NCBI RefSeq assembly: GCF_005405185.1
Contig: NZ_BJDO01000021.1
Location: 1-40,780 of the forward strand
DNA from: Secundilactobacillus hailunensis
GTDB lineage: Bacteria; Bacillota; Bacilli; Lactobacillales; Lactobacillaceae
Direction of reading: 5' to 3'
Length of the DNA: 40,780 nucleotides
Every line of letters begins with the position of its first letter. Within the stretch, counting starts at the first letter, position 1. The notes under the pieces are model-generated. The model worked only from the letters and a program-made list of their open reading frames with translations, did not search any database and was not told where the DNA came from. Shown piece by piece: positions 1-9,041 of the stretch. The translations under genes were made by a program, and so were the position numbers.

Positions 1-123
1 TATTTTATCACGAAAAAAGCTAAAATCAGTAGGTCTATTTAAGTATGCCCTAATTTCCCTAAACCATCTTATAAAAGGGTTGTCTTTTGGTAGAAAACGC
101 GTTCAAGAACACTGATTCCGGCC

Positions 124-185
124 GTATAAGGACACAAAAACAGGTTTCCCCCAGTTCAGGGAAACCTGTTTTTGTGTCCTTATAC
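124..185. terminator. Long perfect inverted repeat, terminator of the opp operon
   Basis: Arms of 27 bases (124-150 and 159-185) are exact reverse complements around an 8-base loop. The repeat lies 22 bases beyond the oppF stop. The arms contain A-runs and T-runs on both sides, so it can terminate in either direction. To its left, bases 1-123 hold no recognisable gene. Confidence 0.85.
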
Positions 186-207
186 TCTGGAATCAACCCG
201 TGTTCTT

Positions 208-1170
208 TCACGCTCTAACACTTAACCCCATCGCTTTTGCTCTTTCCTGATACATCGGAATCTCATCCGAACTGCACTGGACAAAGTGATGCGGGACAAT
301 TTCAACTAATTCACGCTTCTTAGAGCCATCTTCGTACTTCGGATCATACTTGATCTGCGTCCGCGTGCGCTCGTACTCTGGATCGGGTACCGGCACCGCC
401 GACAGCAGGCTTCTAGTATAGTCATGCAACGGGTGATTATAAACTTCATCCGAAGTCCCAACTTCCAGCATCCGGCCATAATGCAGCACGCCGATGCGGT
501 CCGAAATATACTTCACCATCGACAGATCATGAGCAATGAACAAGAACGTTAATTTACGCTCACGTTGCAGCTTCTTTAACAGGTTGACCACTTGCGCTTG
601 AATCGAAACGTCCAACGCCGAAATTGGTTCGTCAGCAATAATGAATTTCGGCTGAACTGCTAACGCTCGGGCAATCCCGATTCGTTGCCGCTGCCCCCCG
701 GAAAATTCATGGGGATAACGGCTGGCATGGTCGCGGTTCAATCCAACAGTGGCCAGCAAGTCTGCCACTTGCTTACTGCGGTCAGCGTCATTTTTCGCCA
801 AATGATTAATATCGATACCTTCAGCCACAATGTCTTTGACCTTCATCCGCGGATTCAATGAGGCGTATGGATCTTGAAAGATCATCTGCATATCCCGGCG
901 AAACTGCTTCATCTTTTTGTGATCCTTCAGACCAACAATTTCTTGTCCATTAAACTTGATCGACCCGCTAGTTGGCGTGTACAAATGAATGATTGCCCGA
1001 CCAGCAGTGGTCTTACCCGAACCGGATTCGCCAACCAGCCCGAAGGTTTCACCTTCATAAATGTCGAAGGAAATATCGTCAACAGCCTTGACTTCGTCTT
1101 TTTTGCCCATGTTGAAGTACTGTTTCAAATGACTGACTTCCAGCACTTTTTTAGCGTTATCCAGTTCCAT
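208..1170 (-). CDS. oppF: Oligopeptide ABC transporter ATP-binding protein OppF
   Basis: One of the two ATPases that power oligopeptide import through OppBC at the cytoplasmic face of the membrane. The 320-residue protein shows Walker A (GESGSGKT, about 47-54), the signature FSGGQRQRIGIARAL, Walker B with IIADEP, and the C-terminal extension with the HP-x-DYT motif typical of Opp/Dpp ATPases. It is the last gene of the operon. Its ATG overlaps the oppD stop by one base (TAATG), with GGAGG about 10 bases upstream, so translation is probably coupled. The opp terminator follows directly. The family is certain; the exact peptide range cannot be read from the sequence. Confidence 0.95.
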   Translation of the reverse strand: MELDNAKKVLEVSHLKQYFNMGKKDEVKAVDDISFDIYEGETFGLVGESGSGKTTAGRAIIHLYTPTSGSIKFNGQEIVGLKDHKKMKQFRRDMQMIFQDPYASLNPRMKVKDIVAEGIDINHLAKNDADRSKQVADLLATVGLNRDHASRYPHEFSGGQRQRIGIARALAVQPKFIIADEPISALDVSIQAQVVNLLKKLQRERKLTFLFIAHDLSMVKYISDRIGVLHYGRMLEVGTSDEVYNHPLHDYTRSLLSAVPVPDPEYERTRTQIKYDPKYEDGSKKRELVEIVPHHFVQCSSDEIPMYQERAKAMGLSVRA

Positions 1171-2267
1171 TATGGCTGTTCCTCCGTTTCCTCGACTTTA
1201 TGATGCAATTTCTTATTTTCTAATTGCTGCTGCATTTTAGCAAACTTTTTTTGCCGTTCAATAATTTGTTCTGGTGGCGTGACTTTTGGTGCATCCGGAT
1301 GCAAGAGCCAGGTCGCCGCGTAATGGGTATCGGATACCTTGAAGAATGGCGGTTCCTTTTCCGTATCGATCTTCAACGCGTACGGGTTTCGGGGCGCAAA
1401 AGCGTCACCCTTCGGCGGATCCAGCAGATCTGGTGGCGTCCCTGGAATAGACGGCAGTTCGTCACTGTTAGTATCTAGCGTGGGCATTGAGCTTAAAAGT
1501 CCCCACGTGTACGGGTGCTTAGGATTATAGAAAATTTCATCCACGGTCCCAAATTCCACAATTTTACCCGCATACATGACAGCCACGCGGTCTGCCATAC
1601 CGGCAACCACGCCCAAATCATGGGTAATGAAAATGATGGAAGTTGAGATCTTATCCTGCAGTTCACGCATCAAATCCAGAATCTGTGCTTGAATGGTCAC
1701 ATCCAAAGCAGTCGTCGGTTCATCGGCAATCAGGATCTCCGGGTAGTTGATCAGCGCAATGGCGATCACGATTCGTTGCCGCATCCCGCCTGAAAATTGG
1801 TGGGGATAGTCGTTGATGCGGTTCTCTGCATCCGTGATACCGACCAGCTTCATCATTTCCAAAGCCTGTGCCATAGCTTTACTCTTTTTAACGCCTTGAT
1901 GCACCATCAGCGGCTCAGCAATCTGCCGGCCGATCCGCATAGTGGGATCCAGCGACGTCATGGGGTCTTGGAAGATCTGGGCAATTTTCGCCCCACGTAA
2001 GGCTTCCAATTCCTTTTGTGACATCTTCAGCACGTCTTTGCCGTGAAACAAAACGTTACCGCCTGTCACCACAGCGTTATTCGCCAGCAATCCCATGATG
2101 GACCGGGTCGTCACCGTCTTACCAGAACCAGATTCACCAACGATGGCTAAGGTTTCACCCTTTTTTAAATTAAAACTCACGTCTCGAATCGCCTTGACCG
2201 TACCCGCGTAGGTGCTGAAATTGATTTTGAGGTGATTGACCTCTAAAATGTTTTCTTTACTTTGCAT
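1170..2267 (-). CDS. oppD: Oligopeptide ABC transporter ATP-binding protein OppD
   Basis: Second ATPase of the oligopeptide importer, pairing with OppF under the OppBC channel. The 365-residue protein has Walker A GESGSGKT (44-51), signature FSGGMRQRIVIAIAL, Walker B LIADEPTTALD and the switch histidine in ITHDLG. The tail after about residue 320 is charged and longer than the minimum for the family. It starts 13 bases after oppC with GAGG upstream, and its stop overlaps the oppF start. The D-type rather than F-type assignment rests on IRDVSF and VTTRSIMGLL near the N-terminus and on gene order. Confidence 0.95.
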   Translation of the reverse strand: MQSKENILEVNHLKINFSTYAGTVKAIRDVSFNLKKGETLAIVGESGSGKTVTTRSIMGLLANNAVVTGGNVLFHGKDVLKMSQKELEALRGAKIAQIFQDPMTSLDPTMRIGRQIAEPLMVHQGVKKSKAMAQALEMMKLVGITDAENRINDYPHQFSGGMRQRIVIAIALINYPEILIADEPTTALDVTIQAQILDLMRELQDKISTSIIFITHDLGVVAGMADRVAVMYAGKIVEFGTVDEIFYNPKHPYTWGLLSSMPTLDTNSDELPSIPGTPPDLLDPPKGDAFAPRNPYALKIDTEKEPPFFKVSDTHYAATWLLHPDAPKVTPPEQIIERQKKFAKMQQQLENKKLHHKVEETEEQP

Positions 2268-2280
2268 AGTTTAGCCTCAC

Positions 2281-3303
2281 CTACTCTTTCGTCTGCGGAT
2301 CAAAGGCATCCCGCAGCCCATCAGCAAAAATGTTAAAGGCGATCATAATCACTGACAGGACAATCGCTGGATACCACATTTGATAAGGTAAGAATTGAAA
2401 GTTTTTCTGACCATCATTTAACAGCGTCCCTAATGAAGCCTGTGGCGCACTGATCCCAATCCCGACAAAGGATAGGAAGGCTTCAAAGAAGATTGCGCTG
2501 GGAATGGTGAACATCGTTTGAATGATAATGATACTGGACAGGTTAGGCAGTAAGTGTTTGAAGGCGATTTTGATCGAACTTTCACCCAACGTCTGTGCTG
2601 CCAGCACGTACTCCTGTTCCTTTAGTTCCATGGTCTGCGCTCGTATCAGCCGGGCCATGGTCGTCCAGCTTGAAAACGCAATTGCCAAAGTAATCGACAT
2701 CATGCCGGGTTTGAGAATCAAAATCAACAGCACAACGACAACCAGTGTTGGAATCGACATGATGATTTCAATGACCCGTTGCATGAAGTTATCGATCCAG
2801 CCACCCTTCCAGCCGGAAAACAGACCAAAACTAACACCAATCAGTAAATCTACCGCCGTGGCAACCACCGCAACGGTCAACGAGATTCGGGTCCCAAAGA
2901 GGATCCGAGAAAGCATATCTCGGCCAAGATAGTCGGTTCCTAACCAGTAATGCACGCCAGCACCGGCACCAGCAGCTTGATACGCATTGACCCGACTGCC
3001 TGCCTGAACCAGTGTCCCGTTAACGCCATTGATGTTAACACCGGGCCATTTAGGCGGTAAGTTCGCAAATTGCGGGTTCACTGCGTTGGGATTATGCGGT
3101 GAGATAAACGCTGAACCAAACGCCAAAATAAAGAAGATCACAAGGATGATCATCGCAATAATAGCACTTTTATTCTTTTTTAAACGGCGCCAGGCATCTT
3201 GCGTAAAGGTCAGATTAGGCGCTGCAATTTTTTCACTGTCGAGATGTTTTGACTTATCAAGAGGTTCAAAACTATCTGCAGGAAGTTTCACTTCGTCAGC
3301 CAT
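2281..3303 (-). CDS. oppC: Oligopeptide ABC transporter permease OppC
   Basis: Integral membrane half of the peptide channel. The 340-residue protein has a cytoplasmic N-terminus of about 40 residues, a first membrane segment near 44-67, a large extracytoplasmic stretch, then the permease domain. The domain carries the GTDYLGRDMLSRI motif common to OppC/DppC and the EAA loop LAAQTLGESSIKIAFKHLLPN that contacts the ATPases. AGGAGG lies 7 bases before the ATG. It is 15 bases downstream of oppB and 13 upstream of oppD, consistent with one transcript. Confidence 0.94.
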   Translation of the reverse strand: MADEVKLPADSFEPLDKSKHLDSEKIAAPNLTFTQDAWRRLKKNKSAIIAMIILVIFFILAFGSAFISPHNPNAVNPQFANLPPKWPGVNINGVNGTLVQAGSRVNAYQAAGAGAGVHYWLGTDYLGRDMLSRILFGTRISLTVAVVATAVDLLIGVSFGLFSGWKGGWIDNFMQRVIEIIMSIPTLVVVVLLILILKPGMMSITLAIAFSSWTTMARLIRAQTMELKEQEYVLAAQTLGESSIKIAFKHLLPNLSSIIIIQTMFTIPSAIFFEAFLSFVGIGISAPQASLGTLLNDGQKNFQFLPYQMWYPAIVLSVIMIAFNIFADGLRDAFDPQTKE

Positions 3304-3318
3304 TTTTTTACCTCCTAA

Positions 3319-4248
3319 TTAATTACTCTTACCAGAAATTCGAATTCGTGGGTCAATAATGCCGTAAACAATATCGGTAATCAGCAGCACAACCATTAAC
3401 ATGACACTGTACACGATGGTCACGGCCATGATGGTTGGATAATCGTTGGTCAGGATTGACTTAACGAATTGTTCCCCAATCCCTGGAATGGAGAAGATGT
3501 TTTCAATAACCATTGATCCAGTCATAATATTAACGGCCAGTGGTCCAATGATGGTCACAACTGGAATTAAACTATTTCGCAAGGCATGGTGATAGATCAC
3601 GCCCCACTTACTTAATCCTTTGGCTCTGGCCAGTTCAATGTAATCGGAATTTAACACGTCCACCATTTCCGTTCGCGTGAACCGCGCCGTATCCGCAAAC
3701 GGCGACGCGGCCAGCGCAATAGTTGGCAAAACGGTGTAGGCGAACCCGCCCCAATCAGCAATTGGGAACCACTGTAATTTCAGTCCCACAAAGTATTGCA
3801 GTAAGACCGCCAGCACGAAACTGGGGATCGAAATTCCCAGAATTGAAATCACCGTCATACTGGTATCGACCCAGGTGTTCTTCTTGATGGCACCTAATGC
3901 ACCCACTAGAATACCAGGAATAACACCTAAAATCATTGCTTGCGTCCCTAACAGAAGTGACGGTCCGATTCGACTTGAGATCAAGTAAGAAACCGGCTGA
4001 TCACTGAACTGGAAGGACGTCCCGAAGTTACCGTGAAACACACCGGCAACGTAAGTCAAATACTGCTGCCAAACGGGCTTAGTCAGACCGTACTGTTTTA
4101 AAATCAAATGCTGCTCTGTGGGTGATAACTTTTGCTGGTTTTGCAGCGGTGTCCCAGGCAGTAATTTCATCAGAAAAAACGTTACGGTGATGACGATGAA
4201 TAAGGTTAACAGCAGATAAAAAATCCGCTTTAATAAATATTTCGCCAT
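3319..4248 (-). CDS. oppB: Oligopeptide ABC transporter permease OppB
   Basis: The other membrane half of the peptide channel. The 309-residue protein opens with the classic OppB/DppB segment (LLKRIFYLLLTLFIVI, then LPGTP) and has an EAA loop with LARAKGLSKWGVIYHHALRN followed by several membrane helices. An in-frame ATG lies 15 bases further upstream (4261-4263), but AGAGGT is ideally placed, 7 bases away, only for the ATG at 4246-4248, so I use that start. A 123-base gap with a hairpin separates it from oppA, unlike the tight spacing of oppB-C-D-F. Confidence 0.94.
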   Translation of the reverse strand: MAKYLLKRIFYLLLTLFIVITVTFFLMKLLPGTPLQNQQKLSPTEQHLILKQYGLTKPVWQQYLTYVAGVFHGNFGTSFQFSDQPVSYLISSRIGPSLLLGTQAMILGVIPGILVGALGAIKKNTWVDTSMTVISILGISIPSFVLAVLLQYFVGLKLQWFPIADWGGFAYTVLPTIALAASPFADTARFTRTEMVDVLNSDYIELARAKGLSKWGVIYHHALRNSLIPVVTIIGPLAVNIMTGSMVIENIFSIPGIGEQFVKSILTNDYPTIMAVTIVYSVMLMVVLLITDIVYGIIDPRIRISGKSN

Positions 4249-4312
4249 GAAGATACCTCTCATTCTACTTACTAGTTAACATAATGACACGGTTTTTAAA
4301 AATATGTAAAAC

Positions 4313-4339
4313 CAAAGCATGACGTTTTGTCATCCTTTG
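4313..4339 (-). promoter_or_regulatory. Hairpin in the oppA-oppB gap
   Basis: On the leftward transcript CAAAG-G-ATGAC and GTCAT-G-CTTTG form two 5-bp helices separated by a G-G mismatch, with a 5-base AAAAC loop. A broken T-rich stretch follows. This could be a partial terminator or a stabiliser that leaves more oppA message than oppBCDF message. A further 5-bp stem (CTCAC/GTGAG) lies just upstream of it. The role is inferred. Confidence 0.45.
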
Positions 4340-4371
4340 TTCTCACGACTAACTCACTTATCCGGTGAGCT

Positions 4372-6003
4372 TTATTGGTGATCAGAAATATATGCCCGAC
4401 TGAAGTCCCATTGCGCGCCCGTTGGGAAGTACTGCACACCATGCACGTAAGGCTTGAGCATCTGTGCTTGGCTGCGTTGATACAATGGCACGACGCCTTG
4501 CTGCTGCATCAGGATCTTCTCGGCACTTACTAAATCGTTCCAGCGCGCGTCAGGATCATTAGCATCCTTACCCTCAGCATTCTGCACATCCGTATCATAG
4601 CCTTGATTCTGCCAATGACCACGATTATACGCGTTATGGGAAGTGAACAGTGAACTAAACGAGATGGCATCAGGAAAGTCGGCGATCCAAGCACTCACGA
4701 CCATGTTGAACGCACCGGTCGCGGAACGGGATAGCCGCACGTTAAACGGCACGTTGGTGATGGTAATTTTTAACCCTGGCAACTTGGTCAGCTGGCTTTG
4801 AATAAACTCGGTCGTCTTTTTACCAACTGGTGTATCATCTGCCAATATATTCAGCGTGATCCGCGATCTGCCAGACTGTTGCAACGCCTTTTTCCAAAGG
4901 ACCCGTGCCTGCTGCAAATCATAGGTAGTCCCCGATTTAACGTACGCGGCATCCGCGAAATCGGTACCACCCCTTTTGGCTAGTTGAGTAGGAACTAAAC
5001 CCTTCGGTGCCTGTGACCCATCAGCCAAAATATTCTTCGTTAACGCCGGTTGATCAATTGCTAGCGCAACTGCCTTTCTCGCATCAACGTTATTCTTAAA
5101 GAACCCTTGCCGTTGGTTAAACTCCAGGTAAAACATGGAAGCTGAATTGCGGATATGCATTTCAGGCGACTTTTTTAGCTGCCGGTACTGGGTGCCATCG
5201 GTCATCAGTTCATCAACCTTGCCACTTTGATACTGACTGAGCCAAGTGCCTTGATTTTTAATGACCTGAACCTTAACTGCCCGAAGTTTCGTCTGTTTCG
5301 CATTCCAATACCGACGATTCCTTTGTAACGTCCAGTTATCATTGGTCCCCTGCCAGCCGGTCAGCTTAAACGGACCGTTGTACACCGCATCACTAGAGTT
5401 AGTAGCGTATTTAGTGCCGTATCTTTCAACGGTCTGCCGACTCTGCGGTAAAAAGGCCTGGGCAGCTACAAGGTATTTAAAATAGCTCTGGGGTCGTGAT
5501 AGCGTCACGACTAACTGATACGGACCATGAGCCTTGACCCCTAATTGAGTGGGTGCTCGTTTTCCTTTATGAATGGCGTCGTAGTTTTTAACGTGATCAT
5601 AGAGATAAGCAAACTGCGAAGCGGTACTTGGTTTAACGGTCCGACGCCAGCCATAAACAAAGTCAGCGGCGGTTACCGGACGGCCATTACTCCATTTAGA
5701 GTGCCGCAGATCAAAGGTCCAGGTTTTGCCATTCTTGGAGACCTGGTACGTTTTCGCGACACCGGGCCGTAATTGAGACCCCTGACCAATTCTTAGCAGC
5801 CCTTCATCAACGTTATGTAGCGCCCCGCCACTGACAACATCCGTGGATTTTGAAGGATCCATAGTAGGCAGATCGGCACTTTCCACCCAGTGCAGCGTTT
5901 GGCTGCGCGCTAAATGCCGCTTATTTTGAGAACCGCAAGCAGCTAATAATAGCAACGAAGCACCCGAAACAGCGCTTAATGCTAAAATTCGACTCAACCT
6001 CAT
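4372..6003 (-). CDS. oppA: Oligopeptide-binding lipoprotein OppA
   Basis: Extracellular peptide-binding protein of solute-binding family 5, anchored to the membrane by a lipid, which delivers peptides to OppBC. From the chosen start the protein has 543 residues: a basic N-terminus, a hydrophobic core, and the lipobox LLAAC with the lipidated Cys at 23. The mature part carries the family pattern (TMDPSKSTDV, VKTYQVSKNGKTWTFDLR-like stretch, ADFVYGWRRTV). An ATG 45 bases further upstream would add 15 residues ahead of the signal peptide; GGGAGTGA before the ATG at 6001-6003 decides against it. First gene of the operon, with a promoter at 6072-6100. Confidence 0.93.
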   Translation of the reverse strand: MRLSRILALSAVSGASLLLLAACGSQNKRHLARSQTLHWVESADLPTMDPSKSTDVVSGGALHNVDEGLLRIGQGSQLRPGVAKTYQVSKNGKTWTFDLRHSKWSNGRPVTAADFVYGWRRTVKPSTASQFAYLYDHVKNYDAIHKGKRAPTQLGVKAHGPYQLVVTLSRPQSYFKYLVAAQAFLPQSRQTVERYGTKYATNSSDAVYNGPFKLTGWQGTNDNWTLQRNRRYWNAKQTKLRAVKVQVIKNQGTWLSQYQSGKVDELMTDGTQYRQLKKSPEMHIRNSASMFYLEFNQRQGFFKNNVDARKAVALAIDQPALTKNILADGSQAPKGLVPTQLAKRGGTDFADAAYVKSGTTYDLQQARVLWKKALQQSGRSRITLNILADDTPVGKKTTEFIQSQLTKLPGLKITITNVPFNVRLSRSATGAFNMVVSAWIADFPDAISFSSLFTSHNAYNRGHWQNQGYDTDVQNAEGKDANDPDARWNDLVSAEKILMQQQGVVPLYQRSQAQMLKPYVHGVQYFPTGAQWDFSRAYISDHQ

Positions 6004-6071
6004 AATAATGTCACTCCCACAGATTTCCGGAAAAACGTTTAATAACAAGTATGAACGAATTCTTGTATTAA

Positions 6072-6110
6072 ATTGTATATTAGAAAAGGATTAAAATCAA
6101 TGTGATTTTA
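6072..6110 (-). promoter_or_regulatory. opp promoter with overlapping inverted repeat
   Basis: Read leftwards: -35 TTGATT (6095-6100), a 17-base spacer, -10 TACAAT (6072-6077), giving a leader of about 60 bases before oppA. A perfect inverted repeat, TAAAATCA (6092-6099) and TGATTTTA (6103-6110) around 3 bases, covers the -35 and could be an operator. The rest of the 326-base oppA-hflX gap is AT-rich with no gene. Confidence 0.55.
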
Positions 6111-6337
6111 TCATCTTAAGTATCTAACTCAGCTAAACTTGGGGTTATTGGTCACAAAATTTGCATATATTTTCGTTCATTAGAATATCTTTTCGTTTTA
6201 TAAACTATTGTATATCACGTTACCCCTTGCAAAGCTGAATAAAACCCGCTCTTAATTGTAAACTGCCACTTATTTAAATACAATTGTGTAAAATCAATTA
6301 GGCCCCCTCGTCACCTCGTTCTATCTAGTAAGACGTA

Positions 6338-6346
6338 TGTTATACT
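6338..6346 (+). promoter_or_regulatory. hflX promoter, extended -10
   Basis: TG-T-TATACT is an extended -10 element, 28 bases before the hflX ATG. No good -35 is visible 16-18 bases upstream, as expected for an extended -10 promoter. Confidence 0.55.
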
Positions 6347-6374
6347 GGGGCTAAACACTAAGGATGGTGACAAC

Positions 6375-7652
6375 ATGGATAACAGCGAACTTGTGCCGGT
6401 CATCAACATTGGCCTTAATACAGGGCGCTATAACTTTGATTATGCCATGGAAGAGTTAAAAGCATTATCAGAAGCTAATAACATGAACGTGGTCGAAACC
6501 ACCGTACAAAATCTCAGTCAACCAGTTGCCGGAACTTATTTTGGCACTGGTAAAGTTGAAGAACTCCGCGACATTGTCGTCGATACTGGGGCTGAAATCG
6601 TCGTTGCAAACGATGAATTAACCCCTAGCCAAATCAGAAACTTGGAAAAGATCGTCAAGGTGCCAGTGATGGACCGAACTGGTTTGATCCTCGCCATCTT
6701 CGCTAACCGGGCACAATCCCGTGAAGCGAAACTGCAAGTTCAATTGGCTAAATTACAGTATCAAATGCCGCGCTTGCATACGGCCATGAACCAACGACTG
6801 GACCAACAAACGGGTACCAGCTCCGGTGGTGGCTTCACCAACCGTGGTGCCGGTGAAGCGCAGGTTGAATTAAACCGCCGGACGATTCAGCGACAGATCA
6901 ACCATGTCAGACATGAACTAAAGGACGTCGATAAATCCGCAGCGGTCAAACGGCAGCAACGCGAACGCATTCAGTTGCCTAACGTGGCGCTAATTGGTTA
7001 TACCAACGCGGGTAAATCAACCATTATGAACGAATTGGTTAAACGCTACGGCATGAACGAAGACAAACAAGTCATGGTGAAAAATATGCTTTTTGCCACC
7101 TTGGACACTAGTGTTCGCCAGTTGCAGTTTGATGATGCTAAGAAGTTGCTGCTCAGTGATACGGTTGGATTTGTCTCACAGTTACCAACCACTTTAATTG
7201 AAGCGTTCAAGTCCACTTTGTATGAAGCTGCCAACGCTGATCTGTTAGTCCAAGTGGTCGACTATTCCAGTCCCAACCGGATCGATATGATGTCTACGAC
7301 TAAGCAGACATTATCCGAAATTGGGGTTCCTGATCTGCCCATGATCACCGTTTATAACAAGGCTGATTTAACGGATCAGGACTACCCTTCTCGAGCGGGG
7401 GATGAAATCGTGGTTTCCGCCAAGGATCCGGCTTCAATTGACCTTCTGGTTCAAGTGATCCGAGAAAAGGTCTTCAAGAACTACGTGACCGCTACCTTCC
7501 TGATTCCATTTGAAAAGGGCGACATCGTTTCGTATTTGAACGACCATGCCAGCGTCAAATCCACTGACTACCTCGCCAACGGGACAAAGATCACAGCAGA
7601 AGTCACTAGCGTTGATTATCAACGATTTGAAAAATACGTTTTGGAACAGTAA
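6375..7652 (+). CDS. hflX: GTPase HflX
   Basis: Ribosome-associated GTPase that binds the 50S subunit and, in bacteria studied, splits stalled or hibernating ribosomes after stress. The 425-residue protein has the N-terminal HflX domain (GTGKVEELRDIV), a glycine-rich and coiled linker with the TSSGGGFTNRGAGE motif, and a G domain with G1 GYTNAGKST at 208-216, G3 DTVGF and G4 NKAD. AAGGATGG precedes the ATG. It is monocistronic, with its own extended -10 promoter and a terminator shared with the convergent gln operon. Confidence 0.95.
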   Translation: MDNSELVPVINIGLNTGRYNFDYAMEELKALSEANNMNVVETTVQNLSQPVAGTYFGTGKVEELRDIVVDTGAEIVVANDELTPSQIRNLEKIVKVPVMDRTGLILAIFANRAQSREAKLQVQLAKLQYQMPRLHTAMNQRLDQQTGTSSGGGFTNRGAGEAQVELNRRTIQRQINHVRHELKDVDKSAAVKRQQRERIQLPNVALIGYTNAGKSTIMNELVKRYGMNEDKQVMVKNMLFATLDTSVRQLQFDDAKKLLLSDTVGFVSQLPTTLIEAFKSTLYEAANADLLVQVVDYSSPNRIDMMSTTKQTLSEIGVPDLPMITVYNKADLTDQDYPSRAGDEIVVSAKDPASIDLLVQVIREKVFKNYVTATFLIPFEKGDIVSYLNDHASVKSTDYLANGTKITAEVTSVDYQRFEKYVLEQ

Positions 7653-7666
7653 GCGTACAAATAGCC

Positions 7667-7718
7667 AAAAAATAGAAGTCAGTTTTCCTAATTTAAGGAG
7701 AATTGACTTCTATTTTTT
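7667..7718. terminator. Bidirectional terminator between hflX and glnP
   Basis: Perfect 15-base arms, 7667-7681 and 7704-7718, end in runs of A and T on their outer sides, so the structure can stop transcripts arriving from both convergent genes. The 22-base centre can pair only partially. Confidence 0.85.
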
Positions 7719-7736
7719 ACATTAGAATCAGCACCG

Positions 7737-8390
7737 CTAACTCATCCGCCGTTCCAGCGAACGTGACAGTACCGACAAGGCGTAGCAGACAATGAAGTAC
7801 ATAATCGCGATCATTAAGAACATTGGTAAAATGTAGGTTGAATTTTGACCATAAACAATCTGCGCGTTATGCATCAGGTCTGGCAGCACAATGATCGTTG
7901 CCAAAGACGTATCCTTGATCAGTGAAATAAATTGACTGACCAGCGCCGGAATCATCTTTTTCATCGCCTGTGGCAGAATAATATGGTACATGGCTTGACC
8001 ATAAGTTAACCCATTGGCTCGGGCACCTTCCATTTGACCAGGATCAACGGCTGCGATCCCTGACCGCACAATTTCAGCGATCATCGTGGATTCAAACACC
8101 GTCAAAGCGATAATGGTCGCCCAAACACTGCTGGGCCGAAAGCCTAAGTTTGGTAAGCCAAAGTAAGTAAAGAAGATGATCAGCAGTAATGGTAAGTTAC
8201 GAATAATATCAATAATCAAACCAACGACTGGTGAAACGATCTTAATATTCACGTAGCGGATAATTCCTAAAATAGACCCTAAAACGTAGCTGCCGATGAT
8301 GGAAACCACGGATACAGCCACCGTGATCCAAAGGCCTTGAAGCAAGTAATGAATGTTGATCCACGAATAAGCATTAATAAAGTCTTTCAT
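7737..8390 (-). CDS. glnP: Amino acid (glutamine-type) ABC transporter permease GlnP
   Basis: Membrane permease of a polar amino acid importer of the His/Glu/Gln family. The 217-residue protein has about five membrane segments, the N-terminal pattern GLWITVAVSVVSIIGSY and the EAA loop EGARANGLTYGQAMYHIILPQ that docks the ATPase. It starts 12 bases after glnM and is the last gene of the operon, which has the same order as Bacillus subtilis glnQHMP. That order and the two-permease arrangement favour glutamine/glutamate as substrate. Substrate choice within the family is not provable here. Confidence 0.85.
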   Translation of the reverse strand: MKDFINAYSWINIHYLLQGLWITVAVSVVSIIGSYVLGSILGIIRYVNIKIVSPVVGLIIDIIRNLPLLLIIFFTYFGLPNLGFRPSSVWATIIALTVFESTMIAEIVRSGIAAVDPGQMEGARANGLTYGQAMYHIILPQAMKKMIPALVSQFISLIKDTSLATIIVLPDLMHNAQIVYGQNSTYILPMFLMIAIMYFIVCYALSVLSRSLERRMS

Positions 8391-8402
8391 GACTGCACCC
8401 CC

Positions 8403-9041
8403 CTAGGCTAACTTCTTTTCGAGATAACGCATCCAGTAACTCAGCGGTAACGTAATGATTAGGTATAAAATACCGATCACAACGTAGGTGGTCATGGTAT
8501 TCAACGAGTCTGAAGCAATGACGTTACCTTGATACATCAAATCAAACCCAGCCACGAAGGCGAGGACTGATGAATTTTTAACTAGGTTAATAAATTGGTT
8601 ACCCAGTGGTGGAATCACGTAACGAAAGGCCTGTGGTAGAACAATGTGGCGCATTGCTTGCCACCACGATAGCCCATTAGCACGGGCACCTTCCATTTGA
8701 CCAGGATCCACTGACTGGATCCCAGAACGCACCGTTTCAGCGATAAAGGCTGAGGTATAAATCGTTAGACCAACCGTCCCGGCAGCAAACCCGCTGATCT
8801 TCGTCACAAACATGGGAATCACCACGTAAAAGAACATCGTAATAACCAGCAATGGAATGTTCCGAAAAACTTCAATGTAAACTCGGGCGATTACCCTGAG
8901 AGATTTGACCGGTGTGACTTCAAAAATAGCAAACATCGATCCAATGATCAAACTAAAGAGGAGTGCAATAATACTGCACAAAAGCGTCTGACCAAATCCC
9001 TGGAGCAATAGACCGCCATAGTTATGAAAAATAGCTATCAT
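8403..9041 (-). CDS. glnM: Amino acid (glutamine-type) ABC transporter permease GlnM
   Basis: Partner permease of GlnP. The 212-residue protein shares its architecture (LLLQGFGQTLLCSIIALLFSL at the N-terminus and EAA loop EGARANGLSWWQAMRHIVLPQ). The two permeases are clearly paralogous and probably form a heterodimer. Its ATG overlaps the glnH stop by 4 bases (ATGA), so translation should be coupled to the binding protein. The name follows operon position; glnP and glnM could be exchanged. Confidence 0.83.
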   Translation of the reverse strand: MIAIFHNYGGLLLQGFGQTLLCSIIALLFSLIIGSMFAIFEVTPVKSLRVIARVYIEVFRNIPLLVITMFFYVVIPMFVTKISGFAAGTVGLTIYTSAFIAETVRSGIQSVDPGQMEGARANGLSWWQAMRHIVLPQAFRYVIPPLGNQFINLVKNSSVLAFVAGFDLMYQGNVIASDSLNTMTTYVVIGILYLIITLPLSYWMRYLEKKLA

